Below, piece after piece: positions 10,690-20,279 of a DNA stretch of 30,000 nucleotides. The notes below the pieces were generated by a model. It was not told the origin of the DNA and did not search any database. It saw only the letters and a list, made by a program, of their open reading frames with translations. Position 1 is the stretch's first letter. Each line of letters opens with the position of its first letter. Position numbers and translations under genes: made by a program. The stretch comes from Zygnema cylindricum. Taxonomy: Eukaryota; Streptophyta; Zygnematophyceae; Zygnematales; Zygnemataceae. The DNA is taken from assembly GCA_037447655.1 (NCBI GenBank), contig JBBHKE010002994.1, forward strand, positions 56,845 to 86,844. Direction: 5' to 3'.

Positions 10690-11779
10690 GTGGCTGTAAG
10701 TGATAAAGGGGGGGGAGAAAACACTAACATTGATTTCATTCTTAAATCAGACACCTCTAAAAATCTTGAAAAACTAAAATCTCATTTTGAAACTGACATT
10801 AATACATCTTATGTTGCAGTTAAAGATTTTATTTTTGAATTACGAGATGTTTTCCCGAGTGATTTACCTTTAGGAAGGCCAAATTCCCGAGATGTGGAAC
10901 ATGTTATTAACCATGAACCTCGATGTAATCCTCATGTCAAAAGAATTTATAAGCAAATTTTCTTTGAGCAGGAGTTAAAGAGACAGATCAAGGAGCTTTT
11001 ACCGAAAGGACATATTCAGCCCAACAAATCACCCTATGGAGCACCTGTCCTGTCCTCTTTGTCAGAAAGAAGGACGTAACATTGAGAATGTGTGTCTTGT
11101 CCTCATTGTCAGAAAAAAGGACGAAACGTTGAGAATGTGTGTCGATTATCGTAGTCTGAACAAGATTACGGTGAAGGATAAGTATTCGTTACCACTAATA
11201 TATGATTTGATAGATCGTTTGAAAGGTGCTAAATTATTTTCTTTGATTGATCTCCGTAGAGGCTTTAATCAGGTGCTAATTAGAATTGAAGATGTTGATA
11301 AAATTGCTTTTATAACTAGAGTCGATCATTTTGAATGGATAGTGATACCATTTGATTTGACGAATGCACCGCCCACTTCTCAAAGATGAATGAGCCAAAC
11401 TTTTTCAGATTATATAGATGAGATTGTTCAAGGGTTCATAGATGACATTCTAATTTACAATGAATCCAAAGAACACCATGTAACTCATTTAAGAAAAGTG
11501 TTGGAAATGTTAAGGGAAAGATAATTATATGGAAAATTGTCAAAATCCAGTTTTCTTAAAAGTGAGCAATTTTTCATAGGATATGTAGTTAGTGGGGAAG
11601 GTGTTAAAACAAATCCATTTAAAATCACAACAATCCAAAATTGGAAGCACCATACTAATGTTACAGAAGTAAGATCATTTTTGGGATTGGTTACTTATTA
11701 CAGGAAATTTATCAAAAACTTTAGTATGATCGCCGCACCTTTGACAGAATTACTACGGGAGAAGGAGGCGTTTGTGTGA
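10690..11779 (+). pseudogene. Ty3/gypsy reverse transcriptase, broken
   Basis: The fingers region is open from 10690 to 11079 and includes SPYGAPVL. A 47-base tandem duplication then shifts the frame. Reading resumes with [25 protein letters not shown] and the palm motif FIDDILIY (catalytic Asp pair at 11441-11446). The connection ends with RSFLGLVTYYRKFI at about 11670-11720. Stops occur at 11387 and 11522. The polymerase would have copied element RNA into DNA. Confidence 0.92.
11051..11144. repeat. 47-bp tandem duplication inside the gypsy RT
   Basis: Unit 1 (11051-11097) and unit 2 (11098-11144) both begin TGTCCTC(T/A)TTGTCAGAAA and end with TTGAGAATGTGTGTC. Because 47 is not a multiple of three, the duplication breaks the RT frame. 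Confidence 0.9.
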
Positions 11780-11821
11780 GGAGCTGATCAGCAAGGAGAT
11801 ATTGAGGAACTAAAATGGAAG

Positions 11822-12290
11822 TTGACCTCTACCCCTACACTGGTGTATCCTGACCGTGATGGAGAGTTTGAAGTCTTAATCACCACAGATGCATCTGATA
11901 AAGGTTTCAGTGCAGTTATAAGTCAAAAATTTGGTAAACACTTTCATCCTATTGCTTTTGAGTTTAGGAAATTCAATGATGCTGAAAAGAATTATCCAAC
12001 ATAGGAAAAAAATTACTTGCAATTGTTCATGCATTAGTAAAATGGCATTGTTATTTGCATAATAAAGAATTCACAATTCATAGTGAATAGAAGGCACTTT
12101 TTTATATACAAAGATTAAGTGATGCACAAATCATGACAGGCAAACAAGTAAGGTGGATGCAAAACTTGGCATATTTCAAACTTAACATCAAACATTTTCT
12201 TGGAAAGACAAATATAGTCGCACATCGTTTAAGTAGATGTTTTGAAATAAGTGTGATGGTTCAAGATGAATTGTTTATAGATTACTGTTA
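11822..12290 (+). pseudogene. Ty3/gypsy RNase H, broken
   Basis: The start of the RNase H fold is clear: LITTDASDKGFSAVISQ with the first catalytic Asp, then HPIAFEFRKF. A stop at 12002 interrupts the region that normally holds the catalytic Glu. Further on, MTGKQVRWMQNL and NIKHFLGKTNIVAHRLSR keep the C-terminal pattern. The enzyme would have removed RNA from the RNA-DNA hybrid. Confidence 0.88.
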
Positions 12291-12339
12291 GAAATGGTTA
12301 TAATAAAGATCCTTATTTTGCTGTGATTTGAAAGAATCT

Positions 12340-13050
12340 TTTCGGGAGAATTCTGACCCATTGAATGAGAGGCATGTCAATAACTTTAGATTAGAGGATG
12401 GTTTACTCTATTTGCGAACACGGGATAGATTATGCATTCTTGAAGTGGGAGACTTAAGAAAATAACTTTTATAGGAAGCCAATGAGCATTTATGACGTCT
12501 AGGTCGAGATAAAACTCTTAGTCTCTTGCATAGCAGATTTTTTTGGCCATAAAGGGCAAAGAAGGTGTCAAAACACGTGGAACGTTGTGTGCCTTGCCAA
12601 CAAAGTAAACCTAGTAGCCAAAAACCTAGGGGTCTCTTAAAACCTTTGGATATCCGTGAAAGACCATGGGAGTCTGTCAGTATGGATTATATGGATTATA
12701 TTCTCATATTGCAAGCTACATCTAGAAGAAATGATAGTATCATGGTCGATGTCGATAGGTTCAGTAAAATGGCAATATTTATCCCATGCAAAACTACTCA
12801 TTGAGTTGCAGATATTGCAAAGTTATATTTTGACAACGTGGATAGACATCATAAAGTTCCTCAGTCTATAGTCAATGATACAGATTCAAAATTTACGTTT
12901 GCATTTTGGAAAGAATTGAAGCAAAATTTAGGCATTAAATTAAAAATGAGTACCTCTTATCATCCTCAACCAGATGGACAGACAGAAAAAGAATGAACCG
13001 TACAGTGGAGGAAATGCCTATGATTGTTTGCAGTCAAAAAAAAAATGCCT
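12340..13050 (+). pseudogene. Ty3/gypsy integrase, broken and 3'-truncated
   Basis: The zinc-binding HHCC module is represented by NEHL, LLHSRFFWP and HVERCVPCQQSK. In the catalytic core the first acidic residue is in VSMDY, the second in IVNDTDSKFTF and the third in YHPQPDGQTEKE. Stops occur near 12464, 12473, 12494, 12550 and 12801. A single-base deletion near 12990 shifts the frame right after the third motif. The C-terminal domain is absent. Confidence 0.9.
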
Positions 13051-13267
13051 ATGAAATGAAAAAATGTGAAAAGAATGTGGAAAGAATAGACTACGTTTCA
13101 TGTCTACTTTAATTTTGTACATGTGGAGTTTAGTGCGAGTACGTTCCACGTGATAGATAACTTGTTTTCGTTTCGTTTTGTGAGGAAAGCGTGCCCGATT
13201 TCTTTTCCTCTACCGTCTTTGCGGCACGTCTTCTTTGACTTAATCAAAGTCAAAGGAAATTTGAGAG

Positions 13268-13598
13268 GGAGAGGGAGTGACGATGACGGAGTAGACTTTT
13301 GCAACAAACTCATGACTGCAAGCAAAGGTCCGAGACCTTTGCATTTTTTTTGTTACGTACATGCGAGTGACGAGCGAAAAGAAAAATAACCTCTCCCTAT
13401 TGCTAAAAATTTCACATTCGTGTGGTAGGTGCGTGAACGTCTTATCATTCGTGGTTCTATTGATAGTTTTAACTCAACTTGCGAGTGTGAGATAAAAGCG
13501 ATAGAATGAGTGGGAGATGGGAGAGGCGATGACGACATAAAATTTTGTAAAGGATCCATGAATGAAAGTGGAGGTCCGAGACCCCTGCAAAATTTTTT
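13268..13598. repeat. Pair of about 80-bp direct repeats
   Basis: Segments 13268-13350 and 13519-13598 share GGGAG(A/T)G then CGATGACG, a run TTTTG, and GGTCCGAGACC(C/T) followed by TGCA and a T-run. Spacing is about 250 bases. The GGGGTCT core, read in reverse, resembles the GCAGGGGTCT block of repeat alpha, so a distant relation is possible. Confidence 0.5.
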
Positions 13599-13689
13599 CC
13601 GTGCAAATTTTTTTCCTTAATTCCATTTTCTGGGGCAAGGTGATATTGTTTAATCTGAAAAGCCGATATTTGTTATTTCTATATTTCTG

Positions 13690-14080
13690 CGTGGGAGTTA
13701 TTTGCACACTCTTATGGTCATCTTTGGGTTTGTCCGGAGTTTTTGCGGAAAGGATCGGACGACTCTCATTTCCTTCCTATTCTTTGGAGAGTAGCTGGGA
13801 GTGTGGCATTTAGTGGGCTTCCAGCGGAGTAGCACTTATCTGGGAAGGGGGGTACAGGGTACTTTTCTTTTCCATTACAGTCCTCCTTACTCTCATTGCA
13901 TATCCCTGGGGGGGAGGGTAATGAACAGAGATGGGCATTATCACGGATCCAAGGGAGCATCAGCATTTGGGGTGGATTGCAGGTTTCTCATGCACACCTC
14001 CTTGGACATATTACCTGGACCTCCCGGTTACCAGGCACGCTCGACACCCTTTACAATATTTTGTATGAGATGACTTTTTA
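13690..14080. other. GC-richer segment of unknown nature
   Basis: This segment is less AT-rich than its surroundings and open for 60-90 codons in three frames. None of the translations shows a recognisable domain. It contains G-runs and CCCTGGGGGGG. It could be a fragment of an unrecognised mobile element. No function is assigned. Confidence 0.35.
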
Positions 14081-14366
14081 AGGTTGCGCATCTAATTTTG
14101 GAGGAAAATGACAAAAAACACCCGATACTTTAACATAAGGGCACACCCCATTGATGTTTTTTTCCCATTTAAAACGTTTTTCTTTGTAGGCGCTTGTTCG
14201 ATTGTTAATAAGACCGTTCAGATTTAATGACAAGATATTCAACTTTTAATTGGTGGTCTCCAATCGAAAATCAGACACGTGTGCACGGGGAAAGATGTTT
14301 GAAAATGGCTAAAAAAACTTTAGCACTAAAAAGGATTCAGAGTGTTAATCTAATTTTCAGATTAAC

Positions 14367-14520
14367 GGTGAGGTTTCATCAGACGAAAAGTGATATTGTT
14401 TAGAGAAATCCGGACCTCTCGGTACTACGGTGTACCAATTATTTTGTTTTTATCCTCAAACAACATTATAGATAATCTTGCCAATATTCAAGGGTCTAGG
14501 AGGGAACACTTATGGTGCGT
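14367..14520 (+). repeat. Dispersed repeat beta, copy 2 (block I only)
   Basis: It contains GGTTTCATCAGACGAAAAG, TTATTTTGTTTTTATCCTC and AAACAACATTATAGA followed by CCAATATT, matching block I of beta at 6064 and the reversed copy at 20285-20533. Repeat alpha copy C follows immediately. Confidence 0.5.
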
Positions 14521-14524
14521 CTCC

Positions 14525-15820
14525 ATGTGCCAAAGTAAGGTTTTTTTCCTGTCGTTTTCTTGTAGAATTTAGAGCCGTACTGCTCTAAGTACAGCTCTAA
14601 GTTTCAACCATACAAAAAAATAGGAAAAATGAGAAGTACATTTTGCGTGATCCTCAAATTTAGGATGTACTACATGTTGTTGTCTTGTGTTCTTCGACCC
14701 ACAGCCACGCCAAAAAATGTCATCTTCAAACTATTTTTATAAACACATGGACGATGTGTTTTAAAACAAAGTATTTTCTAAAAACAAATATGAACACGTA
14801 TTCGCAAATATAAAAAAAATACAAAAATTTCAAACGAATTTAAGCGACGGCGAAAGGTATAGTATTCGTTATCTTTTGTCGGTTTGCGTCTATCAAAGTA
14901 CACAATTTGTTTTGTTTTGTCGTGTTTTGTTCTGTACGAATGTACGAATATTTTCATTCTAGGGGTTTGAAAATTACGATGCCATTTCACGAAATCGTGA
15001 GAAATTTTTGACGGCGCCCCAACAACTCGCAAACGCCGCCTCTCTCGCGTAGCCTCACATTCTTTCATTCAAACTTCACTATTCCTCATCCTTTCACGAT
15101 TCGGCTCTACGCTGACCGGCGAGAAGCTAGACAAAACTTTTTTTGCCTTAAAAAAATGAAAACCCACAATTATCATTGCTATGTTTTTTAACTCGGACAA
15201 AGGCATATAATAAGTCTATTTTGTTATGTTGTTTCATCTGAAAATTTTACCACGTTTTTACAGGCTCAGAATTACAAAAAAAAAATCTAATTATTATGCT
15301 TAATATTGATTTTATTACGTCACACTTAATCTACTGTGCAAATCGGTTATTCTAAAACCAAATTTTATTATGATTATTATTATTTTTTTATTTGTTTTTA
15401 TTTATTATCTTCAATTCTTTACACAAGAATGAAAAAATCAATGCATCCTCTAAGAGTTAAAGAGAAAACTTAAATTTCTCGTGATTATATGAAATATGAG
15501 ATAGGTTTCCCAAATAGGAATAGAGATTCAAAGCGCGTGGAAATTGCCAAAAAGACAGCTGTATAGGGAAGGCAACATCAACATACATGTAAAGGTCAAT
15601 GTCTACAAATGTCACATAAAATAGTGCGACGTCATTGGCAATTATGAACAATCCGGTGCGTCATCACTGATTCTAGGGGTTGACAACCGTCACGGGCATT
15701 GTTAGCGTATACAATCGTCACACCTTTAAGTAACAATTGTTTTTTGTTACACATAGGGACACCTGAAATCCGGGTCCACCCGATCTGCGATAAAAAACAA
15801 AGTAAGTTCGCTAAGTTTCA
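14525..15820 (+). repeat. Dispersed repeat alpha, copy C
   Basis: It carries the same ordered blocks as copies A and B: CCATGTGCCAAAGTA and CCTGTCGTTTTCTTG, TTGTCTTGTGTTCTTCGACC, ATCTTCAAACTAT plus a stem-loop, AGGGGTTTGAAAATTACGATG, a GC-richer block at 15010-15090, CCGTCACGGGCATTGTTAG (15686) and a closing block with ACACATAGGGACACCTGAAA and AAAAAACAAAGTAAGTTC. About 500 AT-rich bases at 15160-15660 have no clear counterpart in copy B and may be an insertion. Confidence 0.6.
14741..14761. repeat. Stem-loop in alpha copy C
   Basis: AAACACAT, a loop GGACG, then ATGTGTTT form an 8-bp stem at the same position, relative to ATCTTCAAACT, as the stems of copies A and B. Confidence 0.7.
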
Positions 15821-16366
15821 AGTACATAGAGATGCACCTTTACCATTAGATACCCATAGATGTCTCATGCGCATAAAACGAACGCATGAAACGCCGAAAA
15901 AATAATGAATATGCGCATGAAACAAAGTTCAAAAATCATAAAATGCGTTGACCGATTTTTACTCCATACTAAAAATAAAAATTAAAAAATACCAAAAAAT
16001 TTAATCGATAACGGAAAGTACGATGACAACTTAATAAAAATTTCAAAAGTTCTAAACGAATACCAACGACAATTCGATGGGTGTTGAACCTGCAACTAGC
16101 GACCAGACTCTCATGTCGCCAGCGACCAGATTGCCTCGGCGCTGGACTTGTCGCCAATGCCGACGCAACGCAGGCGCCCTACCAGCGCCATGCCGGCGCT
16201 TGCCCCTATTGCAACATGTCACCATTCACAAATTTAAAATTGAAGCAAAAAATAACCATTTTTGAATGTCAAAATTGAAAAATGACAAAATCATAATTGA
16301 AAAAAAAAACCATTATATCCATTTGGAGCCTTAACATGCTTCCACTCTGCTCCTCGAGGCCTAGAC
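15821..16366. other. Intergenic; contains a GC-rich island with a Pol III B-box-like word
   Basis: Most of the stretch is AT-rich with no gene. A GC-rich island at about 16080-16230 contains GCGACCAG twice and several GGCGCT/AGCGCC words. On the minus strand, GGTTCAACACC (about 16087-16097) resembles the internal B box of tRNA genes and SINEs (GGTTCRANNCC). No cloverleaf could be folded around it. Confidence 0.35.
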
Positions 16367-16513
16367 ATGGCTGCCTGTGAAGAGCTTCGAGGAAGCTTCA
16401 AATGTGGCTTTAATCGAGCCTTCAATGGGGGATTCAATGGCGGCTTCGTTGTATTGATGAACCATACAAATTTCTTTCAAACTTTGGGCGCGGAAATGAA
16501 ACGTCACTTTTGA
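16367..16513 (+). other. Small open frame with Gly-Phe-Asn repeats, doubtful gene
   Basis: ATG at 16367 opens a 48-codon frame ending in TGA. Its middle reads FNGGFNGGF because it crosses a 12-bp minisatellite. No promoter, homology or second copy supports it as a gene. It is probably incidental. Confidence 0.15.
16396..16455. repeat. 12-bp minisatellite, five units
   Basis: Five consecutive 12-base units start at 16396, 16408, 16420, 16432 and 16444, with consensus close to CTTCAATGGGGG. They have diverged from one another by 3-6 bases. Confidence 0.7.
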
Positions 16514-16627
16514 GAGCTTTCCGTACATTTGCAAGGTTCACACTTGAAAAAGGGGAAAACAGATGTCATATATTTTGGGATCCGTACGCCAAATTTTATA
16601 AAATGACAAAAAACGCGGCGGTGACGA

Positions 16628-18960
16628 GTATTAGGACAATTATTAGCAATGCATAATTAGTAATAGTACAGTTATTAGTCAGTTTAGTCAGTATTAGTAG
16701 AGTTATAAGTATTTATAATAAGTATTAGTATAGCTATAAGTCTGTATACTTAATATGAGTCTAATTATGAGTTTGTATAATCAGTATTGGTACACTTATT
16801 AGTCGGTGTAATTAGGATTCATAGAGTTAGTAGTCTGTATAGTTAGTGTTAGTACAATTATTAGTAATGTTTAATTAGTATTAGGACAGTCAATGTATCC
16901 TTTCTATGAGTACTTATACTAATTAAATAATAATTGTACTACCACTAATTATACAGACTAATAACTATAAAAATACTTATTATACAAAATGTACTTATAC
17001 TAATTGCATGAAGTAATAATGTGCTAATACTAATTATACATACAAAGAACTGTACTGATATTAATTGTACAGACTAATAACTATGCTAGCACTAAATATA
17101 CATACAAAAAATTGTACTGATACGAATTGTACAGACTAATAACTATAGTATTACTAATTATACAGACTAAGAAACGTGTTAGTACTAATGATACAGACGA
17201 ACAGTAGGACTAATACTAATTATACATGACTCAAAACTGCTAATTGTGTATTACTAACCATTGTACCAACAGTAATTCTACATTACTAATAACTGTAATA
17301 ATAATAATTATATAGTGCTAGTAACTGCACTAACACTAATTATATGGACTTATAACCGTACTAACACTAACTATGCACACTAATAACTGTGTTAATGCTA
17401 ATTAAACAGTAGTTAGAACTATACTAACACTAATTTTATAAACTAATAACTCTCTTAATACTAATTATACAAACTAGTAACTCTACTAATACTGATTATA
17501 CAAACTACTAACTGCAGTAGTACTAATTATACACTAAAACTAATTATACAAACTACTAATTGCAGTAGTACTAATTATACACTAAAACTAATTATACAAA
17601 CAACTAGGTGAACCAATACTGATTATACAAACTACTAACGGTAAAACAATAATAATACATACTAAAAACTGTAATAATACTTATTATACAAACTAACTGT
17701 ACTTGTACTAATGTTAAAGTATAATAACCGTACCGATAGTAATTATACAGACTCATAACTTTACTAATACTGATTATACGTACTAATAGTTGTACTAATA
17801 CTAACCATACAAATACGGATTATACGTACTAATAACTCGACTAATACTGATTTATAATTAGTATTAGTACAACAGTACAGCTATTAGTCTGTATAATCAA
17901 TATAAGAGTCTGTATAATCAATATAACCAATATAAGAGTCTGTATAATCAATATAAGCTGCAATACAGCTATGAGTTTGTATAATCAGTATTGGTACACA
18001 TATTAGTTGGTATAATTAGGATTCATATAGTTATAGGTCTGTATAGTTGGTGGTGTTAATACAGTTATTAGTAATGTTTAATTAGTATGAGGACAACTAT
18101 TAGGAATGTATCTTTTCTATGAGTATTAATACTAATTATTTAATACCTTTACTAACACTAATTATACAAACTAATAACTGGAAAAATGCCTATTATACAA
18201 AATATACTAATACTAATTGCATGAACCAATAATGTGCTAATATAAATTATACAAACAAAAAACTGATATGATATTAATTGTAGAGGGTTATATGTACTAG
18301 TAAATGTGCTACCACTAATAATTCATACTAAAAACTATAGTGATAGAACTATAGTGATAGAACTATATTGATACGAATTGTACAAACTAATAACTGTACT
18401 ATTACTAGAATAAAGACTAATAATTGTGTTATCACTAATTATACAAACATGTAGATGTACTAATACTAATTATACATTACTCAAACTTGGACTACTACAC
18501 CGCGCATCGTTATTAGTGTTATTAACTCTAATTTGGGTTCTTAAAATCTTGATTTTTTCCCGCAATTAGTATACATGATTTTCGAAATTAAACTAGCAAC
18601 GTGCACTAATACTAATTATGTAGACTAATAACTGTGTTCACGCTTATTATACAAACTAAAATTTGTTAAGACTAATTATACAAACTAATAACTGTTCTAA
18701 TACTAATTATACAAACACTAATTATTTAGAGTAATAACTGTGTTAATACCAATTATACAGACTAATAACAATACTAATACTCATTATACATTACTAATAA
18801 CTGTAGTAACTCAAATTATACAGACAAATTGTACTAATACCAATAACACAGACTAAAAACTGTACCAATACTAATTATACACACTTATAACTGTTCTAAT
18901 ACTAATTTTACAATAACTTTCTTAATACTTATTTTATACTAAAAACTGAACTGAAACTAA
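16628..18960. repeat. AT-rich satellite of about 31-bp units with flipped arms
   Basis: The unit is built from CTAATACTAATTATACA followed by AACTAATAACTGTA, about 31 bases, with frequent losses and partial units. Orientation flips: reverse from 16628 to about 16905, forward to about 17855, reverse to about 18115, then forward to 18960. The reverse-to-forward flips share the text TTTCTATGAGTA at 16897 and 18112. The forward-to-reverse flip at 17841-17867 is a short palindrome, CTAATAC...GTATTAG. A non-repetitive piece of about 110 bases sits at 18490-18600. No coding frame of note exists. Confidence 0.9.
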
Positions 18961-19003
18961 GTTTTTTTTTTCGGGCGCCCGAGGTTTTTTTTTTGGGCAT
19001 GTT
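18961..19003. repeat. T-tract flanked GC palindrome
   Basis: TCGGGCGCCCGA, a perfect 12-base palindrome, lies between two T-runs of about ten bases, each followed by GGG. It marks the right edge of the satellite. The T-runs plus GGG form a short direct repeat. Confidence 0.6.
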
Positions 19004-19080
19004 CTAAGTTCCTCTGGGGTTATTTTCGGTCTATACAAACGCTTGCGTGGCAGTACAGTTTGATTTGGAAGGCTTCATAC

Positions 19081-19386
19081 CATAGTTCAAAAGTAGGCGT
19101 TTTTATGGTAGGCCTTTGGTCGGCGGCTTTATCGTAAGTTGTGTTATGGGCTTTTCATGTGATCTTCTTAGATCGCTACTTTCATCAGCGACCGTCCGAT
19201 CGCCCAAATCTGACGGTGTAAACAAATTTTTTTTGGTCCGAATGTTTTAATATGTCCAATTTTGGTCCGAATGTATTAATTGGTCTGAATAGGTCCGAAT
19301 ACAATTTGGGTCTTAAGGTCATATTGTATGTTTTGCATACAATAGGCATATTGTATGGGCCTACTTTCACCTACTTTTGAACTATG
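19081..19386. mobile_element. hAT-like MITE, 306 bp
   Basis: The ends are perfect 17-base inverted repeats, CATAGTTCAAAAGTAGG at 19081-19097 and its reverse complement at 19370-19386. Flanking 8-base sequences, CTTCATAC (19073-19080) and CTTCGTAC (19387-19394), agree at 7 of 8 positions. That is the target-duplication length typical of hAT transposons. The inside has no transposase frame but repeats GGTCCGAAT several times. It would need a transposase made elsewhere. Confidence 0.7.
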
Positions 19387-19484
19387 CTTCGTACATATCA
19401 TGTCCGCAAAGCGTTTATATTTCGTACGGACGAGTGGCTCCTATTACGACACGTTAGCTGACGTAGGCTAGCGTCACGTGCCAA

Positions 19485-19640
19485 TTCACGGCGGACAAAA
19501 AGAGTACCGTTTTCATACCATACCGTTTTCCCCTTTTTCGAGTGTGAACCACGCAATTGTATCCGTACCTTACAAATTTCTTTCAAACTTCGTGCGTGGA
19601 AATAAGTCTCTTTTTCGAAATTCACGTACATAATATTTGT
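19485..19640. repeat. Segment related to the left flank of the satellite
   Basis: Bases 19525-19550 are the reverse complement, at 25 of 26 positions, of 16535-16560 on the other side of the satellite. In contrast AAATTTCTTTCAAACTT at 19572 repeats in direct orientation the text at 16469. The two flanks thus share parts arranged in opposite ways. Confidence 0.6.
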
Positions 19641-20279
19641 ACATTTTATCCGTACGAAAAGTATACGCTTTTGACGAAATATTCAAAATCTGGAAAAAAT
19701 GTCAAAATCCGTACGAATGAGACATCTATGTGGATACTCATTCGCGAGGCATTCACTTCAGTTTTTTTTGTGCTTTTCTGGGAGACGTTGGATGATTAAG
19801 GGTCAAGTTCCATCAGTCGTTTCTGTAATCGTACGGCCAACTCTACGGGCCGGGTTAATTGAGTCGATGTTCCATCACGAAGAGTCTGTAATCCACGTGT
19901 TATACATTGAGTGGCACCACGTAGGTTTTGACCGGATATTTAAAATCTTTTAAAAATCTTCACACCGACAACTTTCACTTCAATTCTTCAATTGCGTACC
20001 ATGTACCTGCGTACCAAATCATGATACGACAAAACTTTTGTACTTTCTGCAAACGCCAGTCTTTTACGCCAGCTCATTGTTTAGGGTTCGTGTTTTCGAA
20101 CATGACGAAAATCCTTTGCCGAAAATAGTGTGATGAAAGAAATTGCGCGACGAATGACCGTTTCAAGATTACTTTTTTAATTTTCAGTTGCATTTTGAAA
20201 CGTACATACCATGTGCAAATTTCGTCAATTTTCGTTGGTTTTCCATCGTGTCACGTAGCTTATTTGTCCAGCGTGTCAC
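19641..20279. other. GTAC-rich intergenic DNA with scattered repeat fragments
   Basis: GGGTCAAGTTCCATCAGTCG at about 19800 is repeated in reverse complement near 20511-20530. TTCGCGAGGCATTCACTTCA near 19741 is likewise partly repeated in reverse near 20350. No gene is supported. The short frames have no domain features. Confidence 0.45.

Larger units (their letters stand above)
8381..13050 (+). mobile_element. Decayed Ty3/gypsy LTR retrotransposon
   Basis: Order of parts: primer binding site, leader, gag with two zinc knuckles, protease, reverse transcriptase, RNase H, integrase. This gag-PR-RT-RH-IN order defines Ty3/gypsy. Every domain carries stops or frameshifts, so the copy is inactive. 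The body ends inside the integrase core just after the third catalytic region. No C-terminal integrase part, polypurine tract or 3' LTR follows, so the 3' end was deleted. Confidence 0.92.

Noticed and set aside
9100-13000. Alternative genetic code with TAA/TAG read as glutamine, which would open several retrotransposon frames.
   Set aside because: The intact ubiquitin-eS31 gene ends on TAG at the exact family length, and several stops in the elements fall where families have non-Gln residues. Ordinary decay explains them.
13123-13389. 88-codon frame following the gypsy element as a host gene or integrase tail.
   Set aside because: It has no chromodomain-like or integrase C-terminal pattern, and it crosses a direct-repeat unit.
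16628-18960. Many TACTAAC/TACTAAT words as intron branch points or a spliced transcript.
   Set aside because: They are part of the 31-bp satellite unit and have no accompanying splice sites or exons.
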